Assembly (NCBI RefSeq): GCF_035685805.1
Contig: NZ_DASSAB010000057.1
Span: 14,119 to 78,118 of the forward strand
Direction: 5' to 3'
Source of the DNA: Dyella_A sp035685805
GTDB taxonomy: Bacteria; Pseudomonadota; Gammaproteobacteria; Xanthomonadales; Rhodanobacteraceae
DNA length: 64,000 nucleotides
Shown one piece after another: positions 21,944-30,259 of this stretch (within the stretch, counting starts at the first letter, position 1; each line of letters opens with the position of its first letter). The translations under genes were made by a program, and so were the position numbers. The notes under the pieces were generated by a model. It was not told where the DNA came from. It saw nothing but the letters and a program-made list of their open reading frames with translations, and did no database searches.

Positions 21944-22282
21944 ATGAAGTGGATCACCGCGATCATCAAACCGTTCAAGCTCGACGAGGTGCGCGAGGCG
22001 CTGGCCGAGGCCGGCGTGCAAGGCATGACCGTCACCGAGGTCAAGGGTTTTGGTCGCCAGCACGGCCACACCGAGTTGTATCGCGGGGCCGAGTACGTGG
22101 TGGATTTCCTGCCCAAGCTGAAAATCGAGATCGCCGTGAGCGACGAGGTCGCCGAGCGCGCGATCGAGGCGATCAGTTCCACCGCGCGCACCGGCAAGGT
22201 GGGCGACGGCAAGATCATGGTGTTCGACCTGGAGCAGGTGATCCGCATCCGCACGCAGGAGGTCGACGCCGATGCGCTTTGA
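21944..22282 (+). CDS. glnK: PII nitrogen signalling protein GlnK
   Basis: A 112-residue PII trimer subunit that blocks AmtB when nitrogen is plentiful and signals to NtrB or glutamine-synthetase control proteins. The uridylylation site Tyr51 is in TELYRGAEYVVDF, and the C-terminal signature TGKVGDGKIMVFDLEQV is intact. Start at ATG 21944 with AAGG about 7 nt upstream. The 3' end overlaps amtB by 11 nt, so the pair is co-translated. Controlled by the sigma-54 promoter and NtrC-like site upstream. Confidence 0.95.
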   Translation: MKWITAIIKPFKLDEVREALAEAGVQGMTVTEVKGFGRQHGHTELYRGAEYVVDFLPKLKIEIAVSDEVAERAIEAISSTARTGKVGDGKIMVFDLEQVIRIRTQEVDADAL

Positions 22283-23642
22283 CGTGCGGGGAGCGGGGAA
22301 CCGGGAACGGGGAACGTGGCGGGCAAGGGCGAGTGTCAGCTTGCTCGCTCTGACGGTCGCCCTGTTCTTCACCATGCCGGCGATGGCGCAGGGCGATGCG
22401 CCCAAGCTCGACAGCGGCGACACCGCCTGGATGCTCACCGCTTCCATGCTGGTGCTGCTGATGACGATCCCGGGACTCGCGCTGTTCTACGGCGGCATGG
22501 TGCGCGCCAAGAACCTGCTGTCGGTGCTGATGCAGTGTTTCGCGATCACCTCGCTGGTGACCGTGCTGTGGATGGTCTACGGCTACTCGCTGGCCTTCAG
22601 CACCGTCGGCATGCACGCCGGCCAGGTGGATCTGCACTCGATCGTCGGCGGGCTGGACCGCTTCATGCTGGCCGGGCTGAAACCGGACTCGCTCTACAAC
22701 ACGGTGCCGGAAAGCGTGTTCGTGATGTTCCAGCTTACGTTCGCGATCATCACCCCGGCGCTGATCATCGGCGCGTTCGCCGAGCGCATGAAGTTCAGTG
22801 CGCTGCTGTGGTTCACCGGGTTGTGGCTGACCTTCGTCTACCTGCCGATGGCGCACATGGTGTGGAGCGGCCCGGGCTCGCTGCTGGGCGACCTGGGCGT
22901 GCTGGATTTCGCCGGCGGCACCGTGGTGCACATCAACGCGGGCATCGCCGGCCTGGTGGCGTGTTTGGTGATCGGCAAGCGCAAGGGCTACCCCACCACG
23001 CCGATGCCGCCGCACAACCTTGGCTACACGGTGATCGGCGCCAGTCTGTTGTGGCTGGGCTGGTTCGGCTTCAACGCCGGCTCGGCGGTGGCCTCCAACG
23101 GCAGTGCCGGCATGGCGATGCTGGTGACGCAGATTGCCACCGCCGGCGCGGTGATCGGCTGGACCGCGGTGGAGTGGTTCGTGCACAAGCGCCCCAGCGT
23201 GCTGGGCGCGGTGTCCGGCGCGGTGGCCGGGCTGGTGGCGGTGACGCCGGCCTCGGGCACCTGCGGCCCGGGCGGCGCGCTGGTGCTGGGGTTGATTGCC
23301 GGTGCGGCGTGCTTCTTCACCGCCACCAAGCTGAAGAACAAGCTGCGCTACGACGACTCGCTGGACGTGTTCGGCGTGCACGCCATCGCTGGCATCGTCG
23401 GCGGCCTGCTCACCGGCCCGCTGGCCTCGGCCACGCTTGGCGGCTTCGGCAACGTCGCCTCGCTGGGCGGCCAGCTGTGGATCCAGGCCAAGGGCGTGGG
23501 CTTCACCATCACGTGGAGCGCGGCGCTGAGCTACGCGATCCTCAAGCTGCTCGACCTGTCGATCGGCCTGCGCGTGGATGCCGAGCAGGAGCAGATCGGG
23601 CTGGATCTGTCCCAACACGAGGAGCGCGCGTACAACCTTTGA
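22272..23642 (+). CDS. amtB: AmtB ammonium transporter
   Basis: A 456-residue inner-membrane channel for ammonium. After a signal peptide ending MPAMAQ there are 11 hydrophobic segments. Landmarks are DTAWMLTASMLVLLMTIPGL, FYGGMVRAKN, FAERMKF, the AHMVW and HINAG regions and the pore-lining VFGVHAIAGIVGG. The start overlaps glnK by 11 nt. Odd point: codons 8-15, in the n-region of the signal peptide, coincide with a 23-bp GGGAAC-rich repeat (22293-22315) that also occurs near fliE, so the N-terminus is probably longer than in relatives. Confidence 0.93.
   Translation: MRFDVRGAGNRERGTWRARASVSLLALTVALFFTMPAMAQGDAPKLDSGDTAWMLTASMLVLLMTIPGLALFYGGMVRAKNLLSVLMQCFAITSLVTVLWMVYGYSLAFSTVGMHAGQVDLHSIVGGLDRFMLAGLKPDSLYNTVPESVFVMFQLTFAIITPALIIGAFAERMKFSALLWFTGLWLTFVYLPMAHMVWSGPGSLLGDLGVLDFAGGTVVHINAGIAGLVACLVIGKRKGYPTTPMPPHNLGYTVIGASLLWLGWFGFNAGSAVASNGSAGMAMLVTQIATAGAVIGWTAVEWFVHKRPSVLGAVSGAVAGLVAVTPASGTCGPGGALVLGLIAGAACFFTATKLKNKLRYDDSLDVFGVHAIAGIVGGLLTGPLASATLGGFGNVASLGGQLWIQAKGVGFTITWSAALSYAILKLLDLSIGLRVDAEQEQIGLDLSQHEERAYNL
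22293..22315 (+). repeat. Solo GGGAAC-rich 23-bp repeat within amtB
   Basis: It reads GCGGGGAACCGGGAAC followed by GGGGAAC and matches the left arm of the 46036-46205 element at 22 of 23 positions. It encodes in-frame residues GNRERGT-like in the AmtB signal peptide n-region. No second arm is seen nearby. Confidence 0.7.
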
Positions 23643-23662
23643 CGGGGGCAGCCGCGGCAGGC

Positions 23663-24991
23663 TCAGCCGCGGCTGCGGCCACCGCAGCGCGCGATGAAGT
23701 CGGCCGCCGGCACCGGGCGGCCCAGGTGGTAGCCCTGGCCGAAGTCGCAGCCCATCTCGGCCAGCAGCGACTGGGTGCCGCCATCCTCGATGCCCTCGGC
23801 CACCGCCACCAGATCCAGGTGGTGGGCCATGTCGATGATGGCGCTGACCAGCCGGGCAGCGCGGGCGTCATCGTGGATGCCACGCACCAGCGAGAGATCG
23901 ATCTTCAACTCGGTGGCGGGAAATTTGCTCAGGTAGGCGATGCTGGCGTAGCCGGTGCCGAAGTCGTCGATGGCCACGCCGATGCCCCGGTCGCGCAGGC
24001 GCCTGAGCAGGCTCACCGTCTGGTCCAGGTCATGCACCAGCGCCGTCTCGGTAATTTCGGCGATGACCCGCTCGGGCGCTACGCCCCAGATGCCCAACGC
24101 ACCGGTCAACTTTTCCACCAGCCCCGGCTGGTTGAAGGCGCGCGGCGAGAGGTTGATGGCGAACTTGAGGTCCGGCACGTGGTTGAGCGCGGCGGCGTGG
24201 CGCAGGGTGGTGTTGATGCTCCAGCTGGTCAGCGCGGTAATCAGCCCGCTCTGCTCGGCGAACGGCACGAAGTGCCCCGGCCACACCTCGCCATGCTGCT
24301 CGGCGGTCCAGCGCGCGAGCGACTCGGCACCGGCGATGCGCCCGGTCTGCAGGTTCCAGATCGGCTGCAGGAACGTGTTCAGGCGATTGTTCTCGATCGC
24401 TTCGCGCAGCTCCTCGTAGCTGATCACGGCCTGCTCGTCGGAGCGGCCGTACACCGCATGCTGCCCGCCCTGGCGCAGCGCCTCGTGCAGCGCCAGCTCG
24501 GCGCGACGGCACAACACCTCCGGATCGGTGCCGTGGTCCGGATGCAGCGCGATGCCCATCACCGGGCGGCCGCGCCACGGCTGTCCGCGATCCTGCACGG
24601 GCAGGTCGAACGCCTGGGTCAGGCGGGTGGCCGCGAGCAGCGCGTGCTGCTCGTTGCGCATGTGCGGCAGCACGACCATGTAGAGGTCGTAAGCGACGCG
24701 GAACACGCGATCGACCGGACGCAGCGCCGCCGCGATCATCTTGCCGACGCTGTCGGCGGCGCTGTCGCCGGTGGCATAACCCAGCCGCAGCGCGCGATCG
24801 CGCAGCCCCTCGACCATCACCGCCAGCACGGCGGCACGATCAGCGCCATCGCCGCGGCCGTCGGCGACCACGGCAGCGATCGCCGCACACACCTCGTCCC
24901 GGTTCAGCACGGACCGCGCCCGCGCGACGAGGCCCCGGTGCGGCGGCAGGTCATTGCAGGAACAGGTCGGCAGCGTCGATGCCGTAGGCAC
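23663..24991 (-). CDS. EAL-domain c-di-GMP phosphodiesterase with degenerate GGDEF-like N-domain
   Basis: A 442-residue cytoplasmic protein. The N-terminal 180 residues resemble a GGDEF fold without a GGDEF motif. The EAL domain (about 195-435) shows AESLARW (ESL in place of EAL), NLSPRAFN, EITETAL, IDDFGTGYAS, ELKIDLSLV, AEGIED and a final GYHLGRP, so metal and catalytic residues look intact and activity is likely. The GTG start at 24991 overlaps the upstream HD-GYP gene by 41 nt; GTG 24910 is a plausible alternative with no overlap, and neither has a strong ribosome site. It is downstream of the HD-GYP gene and probably shares its promoter. Confidence 0.85.
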   Translation of the reverse strand: MPTASTLPTCSCNDLPPHRGLVARARSVLNRDEVCAAIAAVVADGRGDGADRAAVLAVMVEGLRDRALRLGYATGDSAADSVGKMIAAALRPVDRVFRVAYDLYMVVLPHMRNEQHALLAATRLTQAFDLPVQDRGQPWRGRPVMGIALHPDHGTDPEVLCRRAELALHEALRQGGQHAVYGRSDEQAVISYEELREAIENNRLNTFLQPIWNLQTGRIAGAESLARWTAEQHGEVWPGHFVPFAEQSGLITALTSWSINTTLRHAAALNHVPDLKFAINLSPRAFNQPGLVEKLTGALGIWGVAPERVIAEITETALVHDLDQTVSLLRRLRDRGIGVAIDDFGTGYASIAYLSKFPATELKIDLSLVRGIHDDARAARLVSAIIDMAHHLDLVAVAEGIEDGGTQSLLAEMGCDFGQGYHLGRPVPAADFIARCGGRSRG

Positions 24992-26171
24992 CGGGGATCA
25001 GGCTGCGACGGATGTGCACCATCGGACCATCGGGGTTCTGGTTCATCAGGTCCACCACCTGGAAGGTGGTCAGCGGCAACTTGTCCGGCGTGCTCAGGAT
25101 GACCACGCGGGGCGTCAGGCGGCGCGCCTGGTTCTGCGCCATCACCACCGCCACTTCGCCGGTGGTCAGCTCGACCATCGAGCCGGTGGGGTAGACCCCG
25201 AGACAAACCTGGAACTGCTCGACCAGCTCGGCCTGGAACAGTACATCGCGCGCCAGGTAGATCTGGCGCAGCGCGTGATGGCGCGCCAGCGGCCGCCGGT
25301 GCGGACGGTCGCTGATCAGGGCGTGGTAGGTGTCGATCATCCCCAGCATGCGCCCCACCAACGGGATCTCCACGCCCACCAGCGCGGCCGGGTAACCGCT
25401 GCCGTCATGCCGCTCGTGGTGGGTGCGCAGGATATCGATGACGTCGATGTCGCTCAGGCTCGAGTCCTTCACGATGGCCAGGCCATGGTCGACGTGCGCG
25501 TGGATTTGCGCCATCTCTTCGGGCGACAGCGGATCGGGCCGCTGCAGCAGTGCCTCCGGCACCCGCGTCTTGCCGATGTCCATCAGCAGGCCGCCGGCGG
25601 CAAGGCTGACGATGGTCTCCTCGGCAAACCCCATGTGGCGCCCGAAAGCCGCCGCCAGCGCGCTGCAATTGACGGCGTGGCTGTAGGAGTCGTGGTCGTG
25701 CCGACGCAGCCCTTCCACCCAGAAGAACGCGTCGGCGCTGCGCAGCACGCTGGCGACCAGCGGCCGCACCGCGCGCTCGACTGACTCCACCGGCAGTTCG
25801 CGGCCCTGGAGCACGTCCTCGAACACCTGCTGCACGCCGGCCACCGCGTTCTCAAGCGCTTCGCGCGCACGCGGCACTTCGTCGTCGAACGACACCTGGT
25901 CGAGGTAGCCCACCTGGGTCTGGAAGCGTGAGGCAGACAGCTCGGTGCGGCGGAGCATCTGCATCGAGCCGTCCGGCGTGAGCTGCCGGCGCGCGTCGAC
26001 GTAGACGAATTCGCACATCTCGCGCAGCTTGGCGATATCCGAGGGCGTCATCAGCTGCAGCCCCTGCAGCGGAAAGTCGGTCGACTCCCACGGCAGGTCC
26101 AGCCGCGACACGAACATGCCCAGTTCGAGGTCGGCGACTTCGACGCGACATTCCTCCAGCTCAGAAGCCAT
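24951..26171 (-). CDS. HD-GYP domain protein with DUF3391 N-terminus; variant metal site
   Basis: A 406-residue protein with an N-terminal DUF3391-like segment (DLELGMFVSRLDLPW, residues 13-27) and an HD-GYP domain (about 150-340), which normally hydrolyses c-di-GMP. HHERHDGSGYP at 251-261 is intact, but the namesake His-Asp is Met197-Asp198 in GLLMDIGK, so one metal ligand is changed. Activity is therefore uncertain; it may be a sensor or use altered metal chemistry. A sigma-28 promoter (26264-26290) precedes it, linking it and the EAL gene to the flagellar regulon. Confidence 0.85.
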   Translation of the reverse strand: MASELEECRVEVADLELGMFVSRLDLPWESTDFPLQGLQLMTPSDIAKLREMCEFVYVDARRQLTPDGSMQMLRRTELSASRFQTQVGYLDQVSFDDEVPRAREALENAVAGVQQVFEDVLQGRELPVESVERAVRPLVASVLRSADAFFWVEGLRRHDHDSYSHAVNCSALAAAFGRHMGFAEETIVSLAAGGLLMDIGKTRVPEALLQRPDPLSPEEMAQIHAHVDHGLAIVKDSSLSDIDVIDILRTHHERHDGSGYPAALVGVEIPLVGRMLGMIDTYHALISDRPHRRPLARHHALRQIYLARDVLFQAELVEQFQVCLGVYPTGSMVELTTGEVAVVMAQNQARRLTPRVVILSTPDKLPLTTFQVVDLMNQNPDGPMVHIRRSLIPGAYGIDAADLFLQ

Positions 26172-26263
26172 GGCGCGGCCTGGGCGAGAAACAGTGGCGG
26201 ACGGTCATGGGGAACATGAAGGGCATCGGGGGAAAATCACGAAAAGAGCGGGCACCTGCGTCT

Positions 26264-26290
26264 GCATCGGCATCCGCCCGCCATCCTTGA
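26264..26290 (-). promoter_or_regulatory. Sigma-28 (FliA) promoter of the HD-GYP/EAL genes
   Basis: On the minus strand TCAA-N15-GCCGATGC, compared with the FliA consensus TAAA/TCAA-N15-GCCGATAA: spacing is exact and the -10 differs at two end positions. Expected start is about 85 nt before the HD-GYP ATG. Confidence 0.6.
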
Positions 26291-26460
26291 ACATCAGGGG
26301 AGGTGAGCATGCGTCGGCAGCGCCGCCGCGCGCAACAGGCGATAGCGGGGCCTCGGCGCGCGTGCCCCGGGGACCCATCCGCACTGCCCCCGTCGCGCGC
26401 CGCGTCACGCGAGGAAATCCGCGCGGCTAGACTGGCGCTTTCACTCCGTCGACGTTCCGC

Positions 26461-27498
26461 ATGCCCATGCCCTCCTCCACCGACCGTGCCGCCGAACGCC
26501 TCGCCTGGCTGCGCGCCACGCTCGGCGACGACACGCTGACGCTGGCCAGCGCCTCGGCCGATGCCAGCTTCCGCAGCTACTGGCGTACCCACCACCAGGG
26601 CCGCAGCTGGATCGTGATGGACTCGCCACCTGCGCTGGAAGACCCCGCCCCGTGGCTCGCCCTGGGGCAGCGTCTCGCCGAGGCGGGGCTGCACGTGCCG
26701 GAAGTCCGCGCCGCCGACCTGCAGCGCGGCTTGCTGCTGATCGAGGATCTCGGTACGCGGATGTACCTGCCGGAACTGTCCGACGCCACGGTCGACCGGC
26801 TCTACGGCGACGCGATGGCGGCACTGTTGCGCATGCAATCTGCCTGCGGCACCGACGGCCTGGCGCCGTACGATCGCGCGTTCCTCGCCCGCGAGCTGGC
26901 GATCATGCCGGAGTGGTTCCTCGGCCGGCACCTGGGGCTGATCCCGGACGACGACGAGCAAGCCACACTCGACCATGCCTTCGCCGCCCTGCTGGACAAC
27001 GCGCTGACGCAGCCCACGGTGTTCGTCCACCGCGACTTCCACAGCCGCAACCTGCTGGTGCTCGACGGCGATGTCCCGCTGGCCAGCCCCGGCATCATCG
27101 ATTTCCAGGGCGCCCTGGCCGGGCCGATCACCTATGACCTCGCCTCGCTGCTGCGCGACTGCTACATCACCTGGCCGCGCGCGCGGGTCGAAGCGTGGGC
27201 CGAGGGCTACCGCCTGCAACTGCGGCGCGCGGGACTGATCGGCGACGCAGTGGACGAGACCACCTTCCTGCGCTGGTTCGACCTGACCGGGCTGCAGCGG
27301 CACATCAAGGTGCTGGGCATCTTCTGCCGGCTGCACTACCGCGATGGCAAGCCGGGCTATCTGGCGGATCTTCCGCGCGTGTTCGACTACGTGATCGAGG
27401 TCGCTGCCGGCTACCCGCAACTGCAACCGCTGGCCGACCTGCTGGCGCGCCACGCGGGCTCGCGCGACCTCACCCGCCCAACGGGGATGCCCGCATGA
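26461..27498 (+). CDS. amgK: AmgK-type anomeric N-acetylmuramate/N-acetylglucosamine kinase
   Basis: A 345-residue aminoglycoside-phosphotransferase-fold kinase. In peptidoglycan recycling AmgK phosphorylates MurNAc (and GlcNAc) at C1. Seen: SASFRSYWR near the nucleotide-binding strand, catalytic loop HRDFHSRNLLV and the metal-binding IIDFQGALAGPITYDLASLL. Assignment to AmgK rather than a general APH enzyme rests on its 4-nt overlap (ATGA) with murU. Cytoplasmic. ATG 26461 lacks a strong ribosome site; another Met two codons on is possible. Confidence 0.88.
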   Translation: MPMPSSTDRAAERLAWLRATLGDDTLTLASASADASFRSYWRTHHQGRSWIVMDSPPALEDPAPWLALGQRLAEAGLHVPEVRAADLQRGLLLIEDLGTRMYLPELSDATVDRLYGDAMAALLRMQSACGTDGLAPYDRAFLARELAIMPEWFLGRHLGLIPDDDEQATLDHAFAALLDNALTQPTVFVHRDFHSRNLLVLDGDVPLASPGIIDFQGALAGPITYDLASLLRDCYITWPRARVEAWAEGYRLQLRRAGLIGDAVDETTFLRWFDLTGLQRHIKVLGIFCRLHYRDGKPGYLADLPRVFDYVIEVAAGYPQLQPLADLLARHAGSRDLTRPTGMPA

Positions 27499-28199
27499 GG
27501 CACGCGCTGATCTTTGCTGCCGGCCTGGGCGAGCGCATGCGTCCGCTCACTGACCGCACGCCCAAGCCGCTGCTGGTCGCTGGCGGCAAGCCGCTCATCG
27601 CGTGGCATCTGGAAAAGCTCGCCGCGATCGGCGTGAACTACGTGGTGATCAACACCTCGCACCTGGCCGAGCAGTTTTCCGAGGTGCTCGGCGACGGCTC
27701 GCGCTGGGGCCTGCGCATCCGCTATGCCTACGAGGGCCCCACGCCGCTGGAAACCGGCGGCGGCATGCTCAATGCGCTGCCGCTGCTGGGGCCCGAACCC
27801 TTTCTGGCCATCAATGGCGACATCTGGACCGACTTCGATCTTGCCGCCCTGCCCGCAGAACCGCGCGGCGCCGCCCACCTGGTCATGGTGGACAACCCGG
27901 CGCACCACCCGCAGGGGGATTTCTTCCTGGATGCGCAGGGTCGCCTGCACGACAGCGGCACACCGCGGCTCACCTTCGCGGGGATCGGCGTGTATCGCCA
28001 CGGCATTCTCGACGGCTGGCAGGCGCTTTCGGATGCATCGTCCGCGGCGCGGCGTCCGGCCCGGTTCGCACTTGCTCCGCTGCTGCGCCTGGCCATGGCC
28101 AGAGGCGACGTGGACGGCATCCATCATCGCGGCGCCTGGACCGATGTCGGCACGCCGGATCGACTGGAGCAACTCGACGCGCAGCTAGGCCACCGCTGA
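27495..28199 (+). CDS. murU: MurU N-acetylmuramate alpha-1-phosphate uridylyltransferase
   Basis: A 234-residue nucleotidyltransferase that makes UDP-MurNAc from MurNAc-1-P, bypassing de novo UDP-MurNAc synthesis. The signature FAAGLGERMRPLTDRTPKP is complete, followed by LEKLAAIGV, TGGGMLNALPLLG and the metal-binding NGDIW. Overlaps amgK by 4 nt, which fixes the start. It converges with motB, whose stop is 6 nt away; a CCCGCC-N5-GGCGGG hairpin at 28210-28226 lies between or inside the convergent ends. Confidence 0.93.
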   Translation: MRHALIFAAGLGERMRPLTDRTPKPLLVAGGKPLIAWHLEKLAAIGVNYVVINTSHLAEQFSEVLGDGSRWGLRIRYAYEGPTPLETGGGMLNALPLLGPEPFLAINGDIWTDFDLAALPAEPRGAAHLVMVDNPAHHPQGDFFLDAQGRLHDSGTPRLTFAGIGVYRHGILDGWQALSDASSAARRPARFALAPLLRLAMARGDVDGIHHRGAWTDVGTPDRLEQLDAQLGHR

Positions 28200-28205
28200 T
28201 CGGCC

Positions 28206-29264
28206 TCAACCCGCCTTGACGGCGGGCGCAGCAGCAACGATCGCAGGCGAACCGTCGGTCCGGGGCGCCTCGACCCGGGTGGACGATGGCGCGTTGTCGA
28301 CGCCCGCCGCGGGCGTGCTGTCGGAGGTCGACGGACGCACGGTCGGGGGCATCGGCGGCAGCAACGACGGCTGGGGCGGCAGCCGCGTCAACTCCGGCGC
28401 TTTCGCCGCATCCTCGGCCTGCTTGGTCATCACCACGATGCTGATGCGCCGATTGATCGCCGCGCCCGGGTTGTTCTTGTCAAACGGTACCGAGGCGGCC
28501 AGGCCCACCACCCGGGCGATCTTCTGATCCAGCAGGCCGCCGTCGATCAGCGAACGTCGCGCCGCGTTGGCCCGGTCTGCCGACAGCTCCCAGTTGCCGT
28601 AGTGGTGATCGCTGCTGTACGGCGCGTCATCGGTGTGACCGGAGATGCTGATCCCGTTGGGCACGGAGTTGATGAAGCCGGCCAGCTCGTGAAGGATGTC
28701 CACGGTATAGGGCTTCAACCCGGCGCTGCCCAGGTCGAACATCGGCCGGTTCTGCTTGTCGACGATCTGGATGCGCAAGCCCTCGGAGGTGATGTCCAGC
28801 AGCAGCTGGTCCTTGAACGGAGCCAGCGCCTGGCTGCTCTGGATGGCTGCGTTGAGCTGCTGCATCAGTTCGTCGAGGCGCTTCTTTTCCTGCTGGCGCG
28901 CGAGCTTCTCGGCATCGGCCACGGACGCGGCGGGCTTGGCGTTGTGGCGGTCGTTGCCGGGCCCGTGCGACATGTCCATCGCGCCGCCCAGCTGGATCGC
29001 GCTGTCGCTGGCGCCGCCCGGTCCCATCTGGCCCGGCGGCGCCATGGTCGCCTGGCCCTGGGACATGCTCGGGTTGGTGAAGTATTCGGAGATGGCCGCT
29101 TTCTGCTGGCGCGTGCCCTGCCCGAGGATCCACATCACCAGGAAGAACGCCATCATGGCGGTGACGAAGTCCGCATACGCGACCTTCCAGGCGCCCCCGT
29201 GATGGCCTGCCGAGATCCGCTTGATCTTGCGGACGATGATGATCGGCTGGTCTTCCTCGCTCAT
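28206..29264 (-). CDS. motB: Flagellar stator protein MotB
   Basis: A 352-residue stator subunit anchoring the motor to peptidoglycan. The single membrane segment (about 28-48) contains the proton-carrying Asp32 in AYADFVTAMMAFFLVMW. A periplasmic plug/linker region precedes an OmpA-like domain (about 190-300) with ISGHTDDAPY and NWELSADRANAARR. The Pro/Ser/Thr-rich C-terminal tail (about 300-352) is longer than usual. The ATG at 29264 overlaps the motA stop by 4 nt. Use of protons rather than sodium is inferred from the MotB-like membrane segment. Confidence 0.95.
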   Translation of the reverse strand: MSEEDQPIIIVRKIKRISAGHHGGAWKVAYADFVTAMMAFFLVMWILGQGTRQQKAAISEYFTNPSMSQGQATMAPPGQMGPGGASDSAIQLGGAMDMSHGPGNDRHNAKPAASVADAEKLARQQEKKRLDELMQQLNAAIQSSQALAPFKDQLLLDITSEGLRIQIVDKQNRPMFDLGSAGLKPYTVDILHELAGFINSVPNGISISGHTDDAPYSSDHHYGNWELSADRANAARRSLIDGGLLDQKIARVVGLAASVPFDKNNPGAAINRRISIVVMTKQAEDAAKAPELTRLPPQPSLLPPMPPTVRPSTSDSTPAAGVDNAPSSTRVEAPRTDGSPAIVAAAPAVKAG

Positions 29265-30118
29265 CCCCGTGCCCCGTTGAGGTGGGCCTCGAGATCGAGG
29301 AACGTCGGTCGGGCGTGCGAGGACAGGCTCTTGCGGGCGAACTCGACCGCCACCTTGGGGTTGTAGCCGCGCAGGTTGGCAATCAGCGCCACCTTCACGC
29401 ACTCGAACGCCTTGCTGTCCTCTTTCACCTTGCCTTCCATGGCCGCCGCGAGCGGCCCGACGAACCCGTAGGCGAGCAGGATGCCGAGGAACGTGCCGAC
29501 CAGCGCCGCGGCGATGTGCTCACCGATCGCCGAGGTGTCGCCGCTGATCGAGCCCATGGTAATGACGATGCCGAGCACCGCCGCGACGATGCCGAAGCCG
29601 GGCAGCGCATCCGCCATCTTCGCCACGGCGTGCGCGGGTGCTTCCGCCTCGTGATGGTGCGTCTCCAGCTCGTAGTCCAGCAGCGGCTCGAGCTCGTGCG
29701 CATTCATGCTGCCGCTGACCATCAGGCGCAGGCAGTCGGTAATGAAATCGACCAGGTGGTGCTCGCGCAACAGGCGCGGATAGGCAGTGAAGATGGAGCT
29801 CGCCTTCGGGTCCTCGATATGGGCCTCGAGGCCGAGCAGCCCCTCCTTGCGGATCACGCTGAAGATGTCGTACAGCAGCGAGAGCAGATCGATGTAGTCC
29901 TGCTTCTTGTACTTCGGGCCCTTGAACAGGCCCAGCGTGTCCATGATCGACGCCTTGACGATCTTGGGCGAATTGGCCGTCAGGAACGCGCCGAACGCGC
30001 CGCCGCCGATGATCAGGAATTCGTATGGCTGCCACAGAGCCAGCAAATGCCCATGCGAAAGTACGTAGCCTCCGGCCACGCAAGCCAGCACGACCAGCGC
30101 CCCAATGATTACCAACAT
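29261..30118 (-). CDS. motA: Flagellar stator protein MotA
   Basis: A 285-residue stator channel subunit with four membrane segments (about 1-20, 33-52, 172-192 and 205-225) and the conserved ALPGFGIVAAVLGIVITMG and GTFLGILLAYGFVGPLA blocks that carry the channel prolines. A large cytoplasmic loop contacts FliG. AGGAG lies about 8 nt before the ATG. A near-perfect sigma-28 promoter lies 40-66 nt upstream, so motAB are late flagellar genes although they are about 8.5 kb from the main cluster. Confidence 0.95.
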   Translation of the reverse strand: MLVIIGALVVLACVAGGYVLSHGHLLALWQPYEFLIIGGGAFGAFLTANSPKIVKASIMDTLGLFKGPKYKKQDYIDLLSLLYDIFSVIRKEGLLGLEAHIEDPKASSIFTAYPRLLREHHLVDFITDCLRLMVSGSMNAHELEPLLDYELETHHHEAEAPAHAVAKMADALPGFGIVAAVLGIVITMGSISGDTSAIGEHIAAALVGTFLGILLAYGFVGPLAAAMEGKVKEDSKAFECVKVALIANLRGYNPKVAVEFARKSLSSHARPTFLDLEAHLNGARG

Positions 30119-30157
30119 AACGGCTGCTCCTGCCTGCTGTGTTTTGCCTCTCCACGG

Positions 30158-30184
30158 CTATCGGCGCGGGCGCGTCGAAGTTGA
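30158..30184 (-). promoter_or_regulatory. motA: Sigma-28 (FliA) promoter of motAB
   Basis: On the minus strand TCAA-N15-GCCGATAG, a near-perfect match to TAAA/TCAA-N15-GCCGATAA with exact spacing. It lies between the secF terminator and motA. Confidence 0.8.
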
Positions 30185-30210
30185 GTGATGCGGGACACAT
30201 CCGCGCAATG

Positions 30211-30238
30211 AAAAAGCCCGGCCGAAGCCGGGCTTTTT
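30211..30238. terminator. Bidirectional intrinsic terminator after secF
   Basis: A 12-bp perfect stem AAAAAGCCCGGC / GCCGGGCTTTTT with a CGAA tetraloop, 21 nt beyond the secF stop. A-run and T-run on both sides make it work in either direction; it isolates secF from motAB. Confidence 0.9.
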
Positions 30239-30259
30239 GTCGCAGCAGGAACTTGCGCC

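Noticed and set aside
22215..23618. Long minus-strand frame antisense to amtB
   Set aside because: His/Gln/Arg-rich; the plus strand encodes a complete AmtB.
28210..28226. CCCGCC-N5-GGCGGG hairpin as terminator between murU and motB
   Set aside because: It overlaps the motB coding end and has no T-run on either strand.
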